Origin: an uncultured Fibrobacter sp.
GTDB lineage: Bacteria; Fibrobacterota; Fibrobacteria; Fibrobacterales; Fibrobacteraceae
Direction of reading: 5' to 3'
NCBI RefSeq assembly: GCF_900316465.1
Contig: NZ_ONDD01000012.1
Location: forward strand, 17,541-81,540
DNA: 64,000 nucleotides
Part shown: positions 41,795 to 50,644 of the stretch, piece after piece
Position numbering within the stretch: position 1 is the stretch's first letter
How the letters are laid out: the number at the start of each line of letters is the position of its first letter
The notes under the pieces: generated by a model
Told to the model about the DNA's origin: nothing
What the model saw: only the letters and a program-made list of their open reading frames with translations
Databases searched by the model: none
Program-made: the position numbers and the translations under genes

Positions 41795-42748
41795 ATGAAC
41801 GAATTACGCTATTCTTTATCGGACGACCTGAAACGAATGATTTCAGGCGAGAACGAAACGGTTTTCCGCTTATTGGAGAGCCGTTTTTGTGTTGAAATAC
41901 AGACAAGACTCCCGGGCCTCCGCATTATTCCCAAAGAAAACGGTGATACGACGGGAGTTTTTGCTGTACTCGACCAGCTGAAAATGGCGGCCAAGAACGG
42001 CAAGGTCTTAACGGCACGACAACTTGAAAAGTTGATCGATCCGGCTGACGCCGCCATCAGCGATTTCAACAACCCGGATACCATCCCTGCCACCCCGATT
42101 TTCAGAAACCGCATGGGCGTTTCTGTATTCGCAAAGACAAAAGCGCAGGCCGAACTGGTACGGGCGGTCGAACAGAATGACATCATTTTTGCCAAGGGCC
42201 CTGCAGGCACCGGCAAGACCTTTTTGGCAGTAACGCTTGCGGTTGCAAGCCTTGAACGGCATGAGGCAGAGCGCATTTGCCTAGTTCGCCCGGCAGTCGA
42301 AGCTGGCGAATCCTTGGGCTACCTGCCCGGCGACCTCAAAGAAAAAATCGCGCCGTACCTGCGCCCCATTCACGACAGTCTCGCCGAGCTCTTGCCAGTG
42401 GAAAAACTCCGCAAGTACGAAGAAACAGGCGCTATCGAAGTCGCCCCGCTCGCCTACATGCGCGGCCGCACCCTCAAGCGAGCCTTCATTATTCTAGACG
42501 AAGCGCAGAACACCACGCCCGAACAGATGAAGATGTTCCTCACGCGCCTTGGCCAACACAGTAAGGCAATCATCACTGGCGATGCAACGCAGGTTGACCT
42601 GGGCAAGGGCCAAAAGTCGGGTCTTGTGCACGCCATGAAGCTGCTCAAGGGCATTCGCGGCATTGCACAAGTGGAATTCGAGGCAACCGACGTGCTCCGT
42701 CACCCGCTCGTCAAAGACATCTTAAATGCGTACGAAAAAGAACGCTGA
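41795..42748 (+). CDS. phoH: PhoH-family ATPase
   Basis: 317 aa. Walker A GPAGTGKTFLAV (about 132-143), Walker B AFIILDEAQNTT and the sensor segment ITGDATQVDLGKGQKSGL. The N-terminal part has an RNA-binding-like domain as in YbeZ. Family knowledge: PhoH proteins act with the endoribonuclease YbeY in ribosome maturation. Here ybeY is absent and a pgpH-like gene follows instead, an order also seen in Firmicutes and Bacteroidetes relatives. No good ribosome site; translation may couple to the upstream lipoprotein gene. Confidence 0.93.
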   Translation: MNELRYSLSDDLKRMISGENETVFRLLESRFCVEIQTRLPGLRIIPKENGDTTGVFAVLDQLKMAAKNGKVLTARQLEKLIDPADAAISDFNNPDTIPATPIFRNRMGVSVFAKTKAQAELVRAVEQNDIIFAKGPAGTGKTFLAVTLAVASLERHEAERICLVRPAVEAGESLGYLPGDLKEKIAPYLRPIHDSLAELLPVEKLRKYEETGAIEVAPLAYMRGRTLKRAFIILDEAQNTTPEQMKMFLTRLGQHSKAIITGDATQVDLGKGQKSGLVHAMKLLKGIRGIAQVEFEATDVLRHPLVKDILNAYEKER

Positions 42749-42796
42749 GAATAATCTAATTTCTATAGACAATTCACTAAAGACAATTGGCTAGAT

Positions 42797-45082
42797 ATGA
42801 AAAAGAAACAGACTAGACTTCATTTTATTATCGGCTGGGTTTTGATTGTCGCCGCCGCGATTTTCATGTTCCCCGATAAGAACATCGCGCTCCAGTCCGA
42901 ACGCCCGCACTTGGGCCAGGTGAGCACGCGTACAATTGTCGCCCCCATCAACTTCGAAGTGCCCAAATCCGAACAGGAAATCGAAGCCGAAAAGACCCGC
43001 GCCGCCGAAAAGGTAAACGCTATTTTCGGTTACAACAGCGACGAGACGAACCGAGTCTCCGAAGACCTCAAGTCGTTCCTGCACAAGCTCGCCCAGTATG
43101 GTTCCTTGCAAATCCAAATTAACCAGCTGACCGCAAGCGGCGAAAGCGACTCTACCCTGCAGTCCAAGGTGGTGCAGGCATCCCGCATTTACGAAGTCTT
43201 AAAGCAGCGCATTTCTACTTCGGCCATTAAACCGCTGAGCCTTAACTCCAAGGCCCGCGACTCGCTCATGAATGTATTCAACCGCATGCTTCAGGCCGGC
43301 GTTTCTAACACATTCATCGCCAGCACCGAAACGGCAGCCCAGCTTTACCGCGACAACTACAACCTGCAAGATTTCAAGTACATCGTCTACACCAAGCCGA
43401 ACATCACGCTCATCAAGGACAACGAAAAGACGACAGTCGAAGCAAGCAACATCCAGCCGCTCCGCCGCCGTATCGATGAAGCATTCGCCCAGCTCCAGAT
43501 GAGCTTCCCCAACGAACAGGGACTTTTGAGCGCCTTCTACGAAACGTTGTTCGTGTTCATGATGCCGAACGTTTTCTACCTCGAAAAAGAAACCATCGCA
43601 AGCCGCGAAGACGCCCGCAAAAAGGTGACACTTATTAAGGGCATGGTGCCGCGCGGTATGGAAATCGTGGCGCAGGGCGCACCCATTACCAAGGAAATTC
43701 TCGAAAAAATTGACGCCTTGCAGCGCGCCCAGCAGAAAGAAGAAAACTCCAAAACCTTTACCGCCATCTACGGTAACGCCCTTATCTTTGTCCTGATTAT
43801 CTCGTTCTTCTTCTTGTTCCTGTACAACACGCCCTCTAGAGGCATGTTCAAGAACGCACGCCAGCTTTGGAGTTTGATTGCTCTTGCCATGCTCCAGATT
43901 ATCGCTTTCTGGGTCATTCACCACCTGTCTGGAAGCATCAACAACATCAACATTTCCATCATTCCCGAAAATCTGGACCTCATGTGGATTTACCCGTTCG
44001 CCTTTGCGCCGATTACCGCGACCGTGCTTTACGACCGCCACATCGGCCTTGCGTTCACCGTATTTTCGGCCATGATTTTTGGCATCTTGAACGGCTACGA
44101 TCTGGCCGCCATGACATGCGCGATTGCCGTGACCATCGCAGCAACCGCACCGATTGCCCGCATGCGCTACAGAGTGCAGTTCGTCTGGGGTATTATCGTG
44201 GGCGTTTTGGCAATGGCCGCTGCCATTAGCGTGATGTTCCTGCTGCGCAACAGACTTTCGTTCGAAGCTTTCTACCAGAACCTGATGGCCGCAAGCGCAA
44301 ACATCGTGCTTTGCTATGCCTTGACATCTGTCGCCCTGATTCACTTGATGGAACGCATTTTCGGTATCACCACGGTGCTTACGCTTATGGAAATGTCGGA
44401 CTTTAACCGCCCGGCCCTCAAGCGCATTTCGGAATACGCCCCCGGTACATTCCACCACAGCATTCAGGTATCCAACCTTGCCGAACACGTGGCCGACAGC
44501 ATTGGTGCCAATTCCCTGCTGGTGCGCGTAATGGCGCTTTACCATGACATCGGTAAGACCATGCGCCCGGAATACTTTACCGAAAACCAGAAGCAAGGAA
44601 TCAACCCGCACAACAACATCGACCCGCTGCAGTCAGTGAAGATCATTACCGGACACGTGGAACAGGGTACCGCCCTTGCCAACGAATACAATATTCCGTC
44701 GCTCGTGGCCGCAGGCATCCGCGAACACCACGGTTCTTCGATTATCCAGTACTTCTACCACAAGGCTCTTGAAAACGCCAAGGAAACTGGCGAAGAAGTC
44801 AAGGTCGAAGATTACAGCTATAAGGGCCCTAAGCCGCAGAGCAAGGAAACGGCTATCTTGATGCTCGCCGACATTATCGAAGCGACCAGCCGTTCCATGA
44901 CCGACACGAGCCCCGAAGCTTTGGCCGCCATGATCCACAAGACCATCGAAAGCCGCTTCACCGAAGGCCAGTTCAACGAATGTAACCTGTCCATTAGGGA
45001 ACTATTCAAGCTCGAACGGGCATTCCTGGATAGTTTGGATGGAACGTACCATACTCGCGTGAAGTACCCGGGACAGAAATAA
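42797..45082 (+). CDS. pgpH: 7TM-HD phosphohydrolase (PgpH/YqfF family)
   Basis: 761 aa. One N-terminal membrane helix (about 12-28), a large extracytoplasmic 7TMR-HDED domain (about 30-315), seven membrane helices (about 320-530) and a cytoplasmic HD domain with FHHSIQVSNLAEHVA, LYHDIGKT (HD pair), REHHG and IIEATSRSM. Family knowledge: PgpH hydrolyses cyclic-di-AMP to pApA in Gram-positives; in this phylum c-di-AMP turnover is an inference. It follows phoH by 48 nt. Confidence 0.93.
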   Translation: MKKKQTRLHFIIGWVLIVAAAIFMFPDKNIALQSERPHLGQVSTRTIVAPINFEVPKSEQEIEAEKTRAAEKVNAIFGYNSDETNRVSEDLKSFLHKLAQYGSLQIQINQLTASGESDSTLQSKVVQASRIYEVLKQRISTSAIKPLSLNSKARDSLMNVFNRMLQAGVSNTFIASTETAAQLYRDNYNLQDFKYIVYTKPNITLIKDNEKTTVEASNIQPLRRRIDEAFAQLQMSFPNEQGLLSAFYETLFVFMMPNVFYLEKETIASREDARKKVTLIKGMVPRGMEIVAQGAPITKEILEKIDALQRAQQKEENSKTFTAIYGNALIFVLIISFFFLFLYNTPSRGMFKNARQLWSLIALAMLQIIAFWVIHHLSGSINNINISIIPENLDLMWIYPFAFAPITATVLYDRHIGLAFTVFSAMIFGILNGYDLAAMTCAIAVTIAATAPIARMRYRVQFVWGIIVGVLAMAAAISVMFLLRNRLSFEAFYQNLMAASANIVLCYALTSVALIHLMERIFGITTVLTLMEMSDFNRPALKRISEYAPGTFHHSIQVSNLAEHVADSIGANSLLVRVMALYHDIGKTMRPEYFTENQKQGINPHNNIDPLQSVKIITGHVEQGTALANEYNIPSLVAAGIREHHGSSIIQYFYHKALENAKETGEEVKVEDYSYKGPKPQSKETAILMLADIIEATSRSMTDTSPEALAAMIHKTIESRFTEGQFNECNLSIRELFKLERAFLDSLDGTYHTRVKYPGQK

Positions 45083-45112
45083 AAAAAAGTGCGTTTTTTA
45101 GCCCAAAATCGG

Positions 45113-45140
45113 TTGACAAGCGCCGTAAACTTTGTATATT
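45113..45140 (+). promoter_or_regulatory. Strong promoter before a small membrane protein and two tRNAs
   Basis: TTGACA (45113-45118), 16 bp, TATATT (45135-45140), then TTGGCTTCG. It is nearly the same as the promoter of the second tRNA-Asp (63672-63700), including AAGCGC after the -35 and TTGGCT after the -10. Confidence 0.82.
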
Positions 45141-45172
45141 TGGCTTCGTAATCTTGAGATGAGGACTTACTG

Positions 45173-45361
45173 ATGGATAAAAAGAATATCATTCTTATTG
45201 CAGTCGGTGTGTTGCTCCTTGTTATCGGATTCATTTGCCTCGCCACTGGCCCTGCAGACAATCCGGTTTCTCTCACGGTTGCACCGCTTATCTTGGTTGC
45301 CGCCTATCTCGTGGTCATTCCGGTCGGAATCCTCTGGAAAGGCAAAAAGCAGGACAAGTAA
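45173..45361 (+). CDS. Small two-helix membrane protein (DUF3098-like)
   Basis: 62 aa. Two hydrophobic segments (about 6-24 and 33-53) joined by a short GPADNPVSL turn, with a basic end, WKGKKQDK. It resembles the DUF3098 family of small inner-membrane proteins. GAGATGAGG lies upstream of the ATG at a usable distance. It is transcribed from a tRNA-type promoter, and tRNA-Val begins 9 nt after its stop codon, so it is probably released from the tRNA by processing. Function unknown. Confidence 0.75.
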   Translation: MDKKNIILIAVGVLLLVIGFICLATGPADNPVSLTVAPLILVAAYLVVIPVGILWKGKKQDK

Positions 45362-45369
45362 ACCCTTTC

Positions 45370-45444
45370 GGGCGATTAGCTCAGTTGGTTCAGAGCGTCT
45401 GCCTTACAAGCAGAATGTCAGCGGTTCGAATCCGTTATCGCCCA
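45370..45444 (+). tRNA. tRNA-Val (UAC)
   Basis: 75 nt. Acceptor GGGCGAT/ATCGCCC, D arm GCTC/GAGC, anticodon arm TCTGC-CTTACAA-GCAGA with TAC, T arm AGCGG-TTCGAAT-CCGTT. The 3' CCA is not encoded (ACTACC follows). Confidence 0.95.
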
Positions 45445-45467
45445 CTACCGAAAATCGGAAACGATTT

Positions 45468-45543
45468 GGGGTGGTAGCTCAATTTTGGTTAGAGCACCGG
45501 CCTGTCACGCCGGAGGTTGCGAGTTCAAGCCTCGTCTATCCCG
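45468..45543 (+). tRNA. tRNA-Asp (GUC), copy 1
   Basis: 76 nt. Acceptor GGGGTGG/CTATCCC with two G-T pairs, anticodon arm CCGGC-CTGTCAC-GCCGG, T loop TTCAAGC. CCA is not encoded. Identical to the copy at 63742. A substrate of Tgt (G34). Confidence 0.95.
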
Positions 45544-45545
45544 CG

Positions 45546-45575
45546 AAAAAAGACCTTCTGAAAAGAAGGTCTTTT
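45546..45575 (+). terminator. Terminator of the tRNA operon
   Basis: AAAAAGACCTTCT/AGAAGGTCTTTTT follows directly after tRNA-Asp. Confidence 0.88.
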
Positions 45576-45626
45576 TCGTTTTTAGTCATTCCGAACTTGG
45601 TTCAGAATCAGCTTTTAAAATTGATT

Positions 45627-46799
45627 TCACCTGTTAAATAAAATCGTCCCACGCCTGCGGCTTAGCGCCTGCTTGCGAACAGCGCGGCCCTTAAGGTCGA
45701 AGGTTCTCGTCGGCAGGCGGAGTTGCTGCATGCGGACAATTTGCTTTGCGGCAATATCCGTCTTGGAAGTATCTTGCTTGCTCGTATCCGCGACAGAGGT
45801 ATCTGCAGCTGAAGTGTCTGTAGCCGAAGTATCTTCCTTGATAGTTTCCTGAATCTGCCAGATGAACGAATCGTTCTGCTGTTTCGGATTCTGCACTACG
45901 GTATTACTCACCGACTGCAGATAATGCCCGCTCTTGTAATTCTTGAGGTAGAATGCGTTCGGTGTATTGACCGGAGCGCCTTCAAATACATACCGCTGGT
46001 GAGCACCGCCATTATAACCGTAGGTTGCCGCTCTAATGCCAGCCGCTGTGGATTCGTTCGGGATATCCACGACGCGGTTCCCGAGCTGAATGTAGTATGT
46101 AACCGGGTTGTCGCCCACCGAGAAAATCTTCACGAAGGTCGCCGTATCCTTACAATCCATCAATTCCAGAGCGTTACTCGAAGTGATTCCCATGCATTTT
46201 TTTGTATCGCCAAGGGACTTGATTCTCCCCTCTTTGTAGAACGCCACCTTGAACAGCTGCTGGTAAATGGTCTCCACGAGAATCACATGGTTGATCAGGT
46301 CCTGTTCGGACTTGGCTTCGCTTGCCTGGTTCAAACCATACGGCCAGATATGCTGACGATCGCAATGGAGTTCCGCGTTCGGGCCATCCATCTCACGAAG
46401 TTTCGCCTGAACCTTGTCATTCCTGAAGACACCGTCTACACATGTTGCCGCATATTCCGACGTGGTTCCGACACCCATCGTGTGCGCCATCTCGTGCATG
46501 GCTGTGGGCACCACCATGTAGCTACGGTTTTCGCCAAAGCGCAAGTCACCGTTACTGCTGGCCTCGGCCGTGGGCACGCCAGGTGCGTAATAGACGTTGA
46601 TGAACTTCGAGAGGTTCGAATAAGTGTTATACATTTTGACGGCCGAATCCATGACAGTCGTGATGCGCTTATAGGCATCTTGCTCATCGGAAGTCGGATT
46701 CGCAGACTTGTGCAAAGTGTATTCAACAGCCGAAAAGGCATTGCCAGCAAGGCAAGCCACTAAGGCAAAAGAACATAATGCGGGGCTAAAAAATTTCAT
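45627..46799 (-). CDS. Secreted HExxH metallopeptidase-like protein with trefoil domain
   Basis: 390 aa from the ATG at 46799; signal peptide ends GNAFSA. Zinc-type motif TAMHEMAHTMGVGT (HExxHxxG) at about 98-112. After the peptidase part, a beta-trefoil or ricin-like region (about 195-315) has KKCMGITSSNALELMDC, YYIQLGNRVVDI and FYLKNYKSGHYLQS. An Asp/Thr/Ser linker (about 325-350) joins a basic tail with TFDLKGRAVRKQAL. A polysaccharide-tethered protease is a reasonable reading. The longer frame to 46904 lacks a ribosome site. Confidence 0.78.
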   Translation of the reverse strand: MKFFSPALCSFALVACLAGNAFSAVEYTLHKSANPTSDEQDAYKRITTVMDSAVKMYNTYSNLSKFINVYYAPGVPTAEASSNGDLRFGENRSYMVVPTAMHEMAHTMGVGTTSEYAATCVDGVFRNDKVQAKLREMDGPNAELHCDRQHIWPYGLNQASEAKSEQDLINHVILVETIYQQLFKVAFYKEGRIKSLGDTKKCMGITSSNALELMDCKDTATFVKIFSVGDNPVTYYIQLGNRVVDIPNESTAAGIRAATYGYNGGAHQRYVFEGAPVNTPNAFYLKNYKSGHYLQSVSNTVVQNPKQQNDSFIWQIQETIKEDTSATDTSAADTSVADTSKQDTSKTDIAAKQIVRMQQLRLPTRTFDLKGRAVRKQALSRRRGTILFNR

Positions 46800-46951
46800 G
46801 CAAACTCCAATCCAATCACCGAATGTAAATTTATATTCAAACTTTGCCATACGCAAGTAAATTTTTAGTTGGTAGAAGACCGTTGGTGAAGCGAATAAAC
46901 TCATTTTTTGTATATTAGAAATCGACTTTTAACCCCCAAAAGGAGATTTTA

Positions 46952-47347
46952 ATGAAATCCAGAATGCTCGTTGCGGGAATGGCCATTATAGCCCTCGCCG
47001 CACTTTCCGGTTGTGCCGGTGGCGTAAATGCTACCAAGTCGATTGAATATGCCGACTCCAACAAGACTATTGCACAAGAAGCCAATGTTGGCGCCGCTCA
47101 GCTTGAATCCGCCAACGCAAAGCTCGATTCCGCCAAGGCCCTGCAGGCCGACGGTGAAGAAGAAGAAGCCTACGCACTCGCCGAACAAAGCACTCTTGAA
47201 TACAAGCTCGCTATTGCAAATGCAGAACTTGACGCCGCCAAGAAAGAAGACGAAAAGGTTGAAAAGGAACTGAGAAGCGATGTGGAACGCAAGCTCCTTT
47301 ACCAGAACATCCTTGACCAGGAAACCAAGAACGGAGGAGCCAAGTAA
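46952..47347 (+). CDS. Coiled-coil lipoprotein (DUF4398-like)
   Basis: 131 aa. Lipobox ALSGC (Cys about 21), then a long Ala/Glu-rich helix pair: NVGAAQLESANAKLDSAKAL and AYALAEQSTLEYKLAIANAELDAAK, typical of DUF4398 lipoproteins that precede OmpA genes. AAAAGGAGA lies 7 nt before the ATG. Its stop overlaps the next start by one base (TAATG). A structural outer-membrane-to-wall role is inferred. Confidence 0.82.
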   Translation: MKSRMLVAGMAIIALAALSGCAGGVNATKSIEYADSNKTIAQEANVGAAQLESANAKLDSAKALQADGEEEEAYALAEQSTLEYKLAIANAELDAAKKEDEKVEKELRSDVERKLLYQNILDQETKNGGAK

Positions 47348-48372
47348 TGAAAACGAGAAATCTTTTAGTAATTAGTGCCATGGCAGCAGCATTCTCCTTT
47401 GCTGCCGAAGAAGCCGAAGGTCCGAACGCTGTAGAAGCATGCCAGACCGCAATTGATAACGCAGCCAAGAATATTCCGGCCAACGCCACCTCTGCAAAGT
47501 ACACTCTTGCTGCCGCCAAGGCCAACCTCATGGATCTCGACGCCGCCTACAACGACGATGCCGAATCTGAACAGACCAAGGCTCTCGCCGCCAAGTGCGA
47601 CACCTACGCCAAGACGATTGCCGCCCAGGCCGAAACCCAGAAAGTTCGCAACAGCACTGCTGAAAAGTGGGAAAAGCGCGCCGCTACCGCTCGTTCTATC
47701 GAAGCTATTCAGGAACAGATCAACAAGGCCCGCACCGGTAAGGTGAACGACCTCGAAGCCGAAAAGGCCAAGATGAAGGACCAGGAAGCCCGCCTCCAGG
47801 CCGAAATGCAGCAGAACCAGGAAAAGTTCCAGGCCGAAGCTGCCGCCCAGGAAGCCGCTTTGAAGGCTGCCAACCAGCGTGAAGCCGACCTCCAGAAGGA
47901 ACTTGCCGAAGAACGCGCCAAGGCCGAAGCTCGCCAGCAGGAAGCCATGAACAAGCTGAACGAACTGCAGTCCCAGATGATTCAGGTGACCAAGTCCGCC
48001 CGCGGCATTATCCTTTCCATGTCGGACATCTTGTTCGCCGTGAACAAGGCTGACCTTAAGGCAGACCTCAAGACGAGTCTTGCCAAGGTGGCCGGTATTC
48101 TTTCTGTGTACCAGCAGTTCAATGTGTCCATTGAAGGTAACACCGACAACACTGGTTCCGAAGAACACAACATGAAGCTTTCCCAGCAGCGTGCCGATAA
48201 CGTGAAGGCATTCCTTGTGGAACAGGGTATCGCCGAAAATCGACTCACAGCCAAGGGTCTCGGTATGACCATGCCGGTCGCCGACAACTCCACCAAGGAA
48301 GGCCGCCAGAAGAACCGTCGCGTGGACCTCGTGATCCAGGACAAGGCTCTTCAGCAGCAGGAAGCGAAGTAA
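47347..48372 (+). CDS. OmpA-family peptidoglycan-binding protein
   Basis: 341 aa, signal peptide ending SFAAEE. A helical N-terminal part (about 25-110) resembles DUF4398, and a long coiled coil (about 120-215, Glu/Ala/Lys/Gln-rich) follows. The C-terminal OmpA domain (about 225-335) has ILFAVNKADLK, VSIEGNTDNTGSEEHNMKLSQQRADNVKAFL and RRVDLVI, the diaminopimelate-binding pattern. There is no beta-barrel domain, so it is a periplasmic linker. Translationally coupled to the lipoprotein before it. Confidence 0.9.
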   Translation: MKTRNLLVISAMAAAFSFAAEEAEGPNAVEACQTAIDNAAKNIPANATSAKYTLAAAKANLMDLDAAYNDDAESEQTKALAAKCDTYAKTIAAQAETQKVRNSTAEKWEKRAATARSIEAIQEQINKARTGKVNDLEAEKAKMKDQEARLQAEMQQNQEKFQAEAAAQEAALKAANQREADLQKELAEERAKAEARQQEAMNKLNELQSQMIQVTKSARGIILSMSDILFAVNKADLKADLKTSLAKVAGILSVYQQFNVSIEGNTDNTGSEEHNMKLSQQRADNVKAFLVEQGIAENRLTAKGLGMTMPVADNSTKEGRQKNRRVDLVIQDKALQQQEAK

Positions 48373-48401
48373 GCCTAACGGAATACTTTTCCACTAAAGT
48401 C

Positions 48402-48432
48402 ACCCCGCACTTGGTGCGGGGTTTCTTTTTTT
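48402..48432 (+). terminator. Terminator of the OmpA-family operon
   Basis: ACCCCGCAC-TTG-GTGCGGGGT followed by TTCTTTTTTT. Confidence 0.88.
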
Positions 48433-48491
48433 GCATTTTGCGTGACAAAGCAGTTTAAATTTGCTATTTTTAGCCCCGTAACTTTTAAACC

Positions 48492-48507
48492 GGCGATGCA
48501 AGTCGCC
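48492..48507 (+). promoter_or_regulatory. Hairpin in the fba leader
   Basis: GGCGA-TGCAAG-TCGCC lies between the AT-rich promoter region (TATTTT near 48466) and AAGAGGT before the fba ATG. It may stabilise the abundant mRNA. Confidence 0.35.
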
Positions 48508-48529
48508 AATCAAATCAAGAGGTAAAACA

Positions 48530-49531
48530 ATGGCAGTTTCTTACAAGGAACTCGGCCTGGTGAACACCAGGGAAATGTTTGCAAAGGCTGTTAAGGGTGG
48601 CTACGCTATCCCGGCTTTCAACTTCAACACCATGGAACAGATGCAGGCCATCGTGCAGGCTGCTGTCAAGCAGAAGTCTCCGGTGATCATGCAGGTCTCT
48701 AAGGGTGCTCGTAACTACGCAAACGGCACCATCCTCCGCTACATGGCCCAGGGTGCTGTTGAATACGCCAAGGAACTCGGCTGCGCCAATCCGCAGATCG
48801 TGCTCCACCTCGACCACGGTGACTCTTTCGAACTCTGCAAGGACTGCATCGACAACGGTTTCTCTTCCGTGATGATCGACGGTTCTGCTCTTCCGTACGA
48901 AGAAAACATCGCCCTCACCAAGAAGGTTGTTGAATACGCTCACCAGCACGACGTGACCGTCGAAGCTGAACTCGGCGTGCTCGCCGGCGTGGAAGACGAA
49001 GTCCAGGCAGAAGAATCTCACTACACCAAGCCGGAAGAAGTGATCGACTTCGCTACCCGTACGGGCTGCGACTCCCTCGCTATCTCCATCGGTACTTCTC
49101 ACGGTGCATACAAGTTCAAGCCGGAACAGTGCACTCGCGACCCGAAGACTGGCAAGCTCGTTCCGCCTCCCCTGGCATTCGACGTGCTCCACGCCATCGA
49201 AAAGAAGCTCCCGGGCTTCCCGATCGTGCTCCACGGTTCTTCTTCTGTTCCGCAGGACGAAGTGGACACCATCAACGCCCACGGTGGTAAGCTCCCGGAT
49301 GCCGTCGGTATTCCGGAAGAACAGCTCCGCGAAGCTTCCAAGTCCGCTGTTTGCAAGATCAACATCGACTCTGACAGCCGTCTCGCTATGACTGCCGCTA
49401 TCCGTAAGTATTTCGACGAACATCCGGAACACTTCGACCCGCGCCAGTACCTCAAGCCGGCTCGCGAAAACATGCAGAAGATGTACGAACACAAGATCGT
49501 TGACGTTCTTGGTTCCAACAACAAGCTGTAA
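48530..49531 (+). CDS. fba: Fructose-bisphosphate aldolase, class II
   Basis: 333 aa, zinc-dependent aldol cleavage of fructose-1,6-bisphosphate in glycolysis. Zinc and catalytic segments: HLDHGDSFELC (Asp and His), AELGVLAGVEDEVQAEE (Glu), SHGAYKF (His), VLHGSSSVP (His) and KINIDSDSRLAM (phosphate binding). AAGAGG precedes the ATG. Extreme codon bias (CTC, GGT, AAG) marks a highly expressed gene. Monocistronic. Confidence 0.97.
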   Translation: MAVSYKELGLVNTREMFAKAVKGGYAIPAFNFNTMEQMQAIVQAAVKQKSPVIMQVSKGARNYANGTILRYMAQGAVEYAKELGCANPQIVLHLDHGDSFELCKDCIDNGFSSVMIDGSALPYEENIALTKKVVEYAHQHDVTVEAELGVLAGVEDEVQAEESHYTKPEEVIDFATRTGCDSLAISIGTSHGAYKFKPEQCTRDPKTGKLVPPPLAFDVLHAIEKKLPGFPIVLHGSSSVPQDEVDTINAHGGKLPDAVGIPEEQLREASKSAVCKINIDSDSRLAMTAAIRKYFDEHPEHFDPRQYLKPARENMQKMYEHKIVDVLGSNNKL

Positions 49532-49556
49532 TCGCAACGAAGCAAAAAGCTTAAAG

Positions 49557-49586
49557 ACCGTGCGGGTAAAACCGCGCGGTTTTTTG
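49557..49586 (+). terminator. Terminator of fba
   Basis: ACCGTGCGGG-TAAA-ACCGCGCGGT followed by TTTTTT. Confidence 0.87.
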
Positions 49587-49600
49587 TTATATTCAACCAC

Positions 49601-50392
49601 ATGAATAAAAGATTTTTTCTGATTTATATTGTCATTTTGACTTTCTGCGCTGTTGCCTTGGCAAATACGTGCTTAGACGCCGTATATAAATATCATTCAT
49701 TCATGGGTTACAATCCCGAAACAGATATACATGCGGATTCTGTGCATTTGAAACATTTCGATTTCGAATTTAATGACAAAATCATTTATACAAATAAAAA
49801 AATTGACCACATAAAAGATACTGAATACGACACCTATACTTACCGTTATTATGATACAGACGAATCTGCATTGAGCCATGAAAATCGCGAAATTCTCTTG
49901 TCAAAATGCGAGGCTCATGACACTTTATGCATTCAAGCTATCGGCTATGAAGATGGAGTATATGCTGAAACTGACTTTATAAAAATGACACAAAACTATA
50001 CGAGAAATGAGATTCTTTCAGGAGAAGGCGAAAAATTTGCATATGTTCTTTTTGAATATTTCCTGAAAAAAGATTCCATGATAGTAGTATATACATTTGA
50101 TACAGATTCAAACTTCAATGGAGGAATGACAAGACAAATCGTATATGTGGCAGATTCTTTAGATGATGTCAAATGTTATGAATATGAAGGTGATGAAATA
50201 GCAAACGTCACATATAAAACTACAGAAAAAGGTTTTTCTCTATCTTTCAGTGACGACTCAACATATATCAGTGAAAGCTTTTTTGTGGTTCCAAAACAAA
50301 CAAACACCATCCGCAAAAACCGCAAACCCATCAAAATCGCGCCCAAAGCTCGTTACTTCGACCTGCTAGGCCGCTACAAGTTTACAAAATAA
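49601..50392 (+). CDS. Secreted hypothetical protein, Tyr-rich tail
   Basis: 263 aa, signal peptide ending AVALA. AT-rich, with many Asp, Tyr, Thr and Ser residues and no catalytic motif. The end, KIAPKARYFDLLGRYKFTK, has the Y-F-D-x-x-G-R motif seen in several secreted proteins here. It looks like a distant relative of the protein at 62328-63191: similar size, composition and tail. The ATG is 7 nt after TATATT (49588-49593), with no ribosome site: predicted leaderless. Confidence 0.65.
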   Translation: MNKRFFLIYIVILTFCAVALANTCLDAVYKYHSFMGYNPETDIHADSVHLKHFDFEFNDKIIYTNKKIDHIKDTEYDTYTYRYYDTDESALSHENREILLSKCEAHDTLCIQAIGYEDGVYAETDFIKMTQNYTRNEILSGEGEKFAYVLFEYFLKKDSMIVVYTFDTDSNFNGGMTRQIVYVADSLDDVKCYEYEGDEIANVTYKTTEKGFSLSFSDDSTYISESFFVVPKQTNTIRKNRKPIKIAPKARYFDLLGRYKFTK

Positions 50393-50404
50393 CCCCACAT
50401 CGCC

Positions 50405-50644
50405 ATGCTCTGTCCTCATTGCCATTCAGAAATTAAAGACAACGCCACGTTCTGCCCGCATTGCGGGAGCGACAAAGATACCGGCTGGTCCGAGGGCGCG
50501 GAATTTACCGACCTCGAGACACCAGATTACGACGAAATTGTCGAGAATGAATTCGGCGAAAAGAAGAACAAGGCGAACCCGCTCGCCATCGCGGCCGCCA
50601 TTATTGTTGCGCTCGCGTTTATCGCGGCGATGGTCCTGCACTAA
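50405..50644 (+). CDS. Zinc-ribbon membrane protein
   Basis: 79 aa. N-terminal zinc ribbon (CPHC at 3-6, CPHC at 18-21), an acidic middle (WSEGAEFTDLETPDYDEIVENEFGE) and one C-terminal membrane helix (LAIAAAIIVALAFIAAMVL). It is 12 nt after the previous stop, so it may be cotranscribed, but no ribosome site is clear. It ends convergent with the kinase gene, overlapping by 4 nt. Function unknown. Confidence 0.72.
   Translation: MLCPHCHSEIKDNATFCPHCGSDKDTGWSEGAEFTDLETPDYDEIVENEFGEKKNKANPLAIAAAIIVALAFIAAMVLH

Noticed and set aside
45370..45543. Integrated element at the tRNA-Val/tRNA-Asp genes
   Set aside because: No integrase gene and no partial tRNA repeat flank; the genes on both sides are normal chromosomal types.
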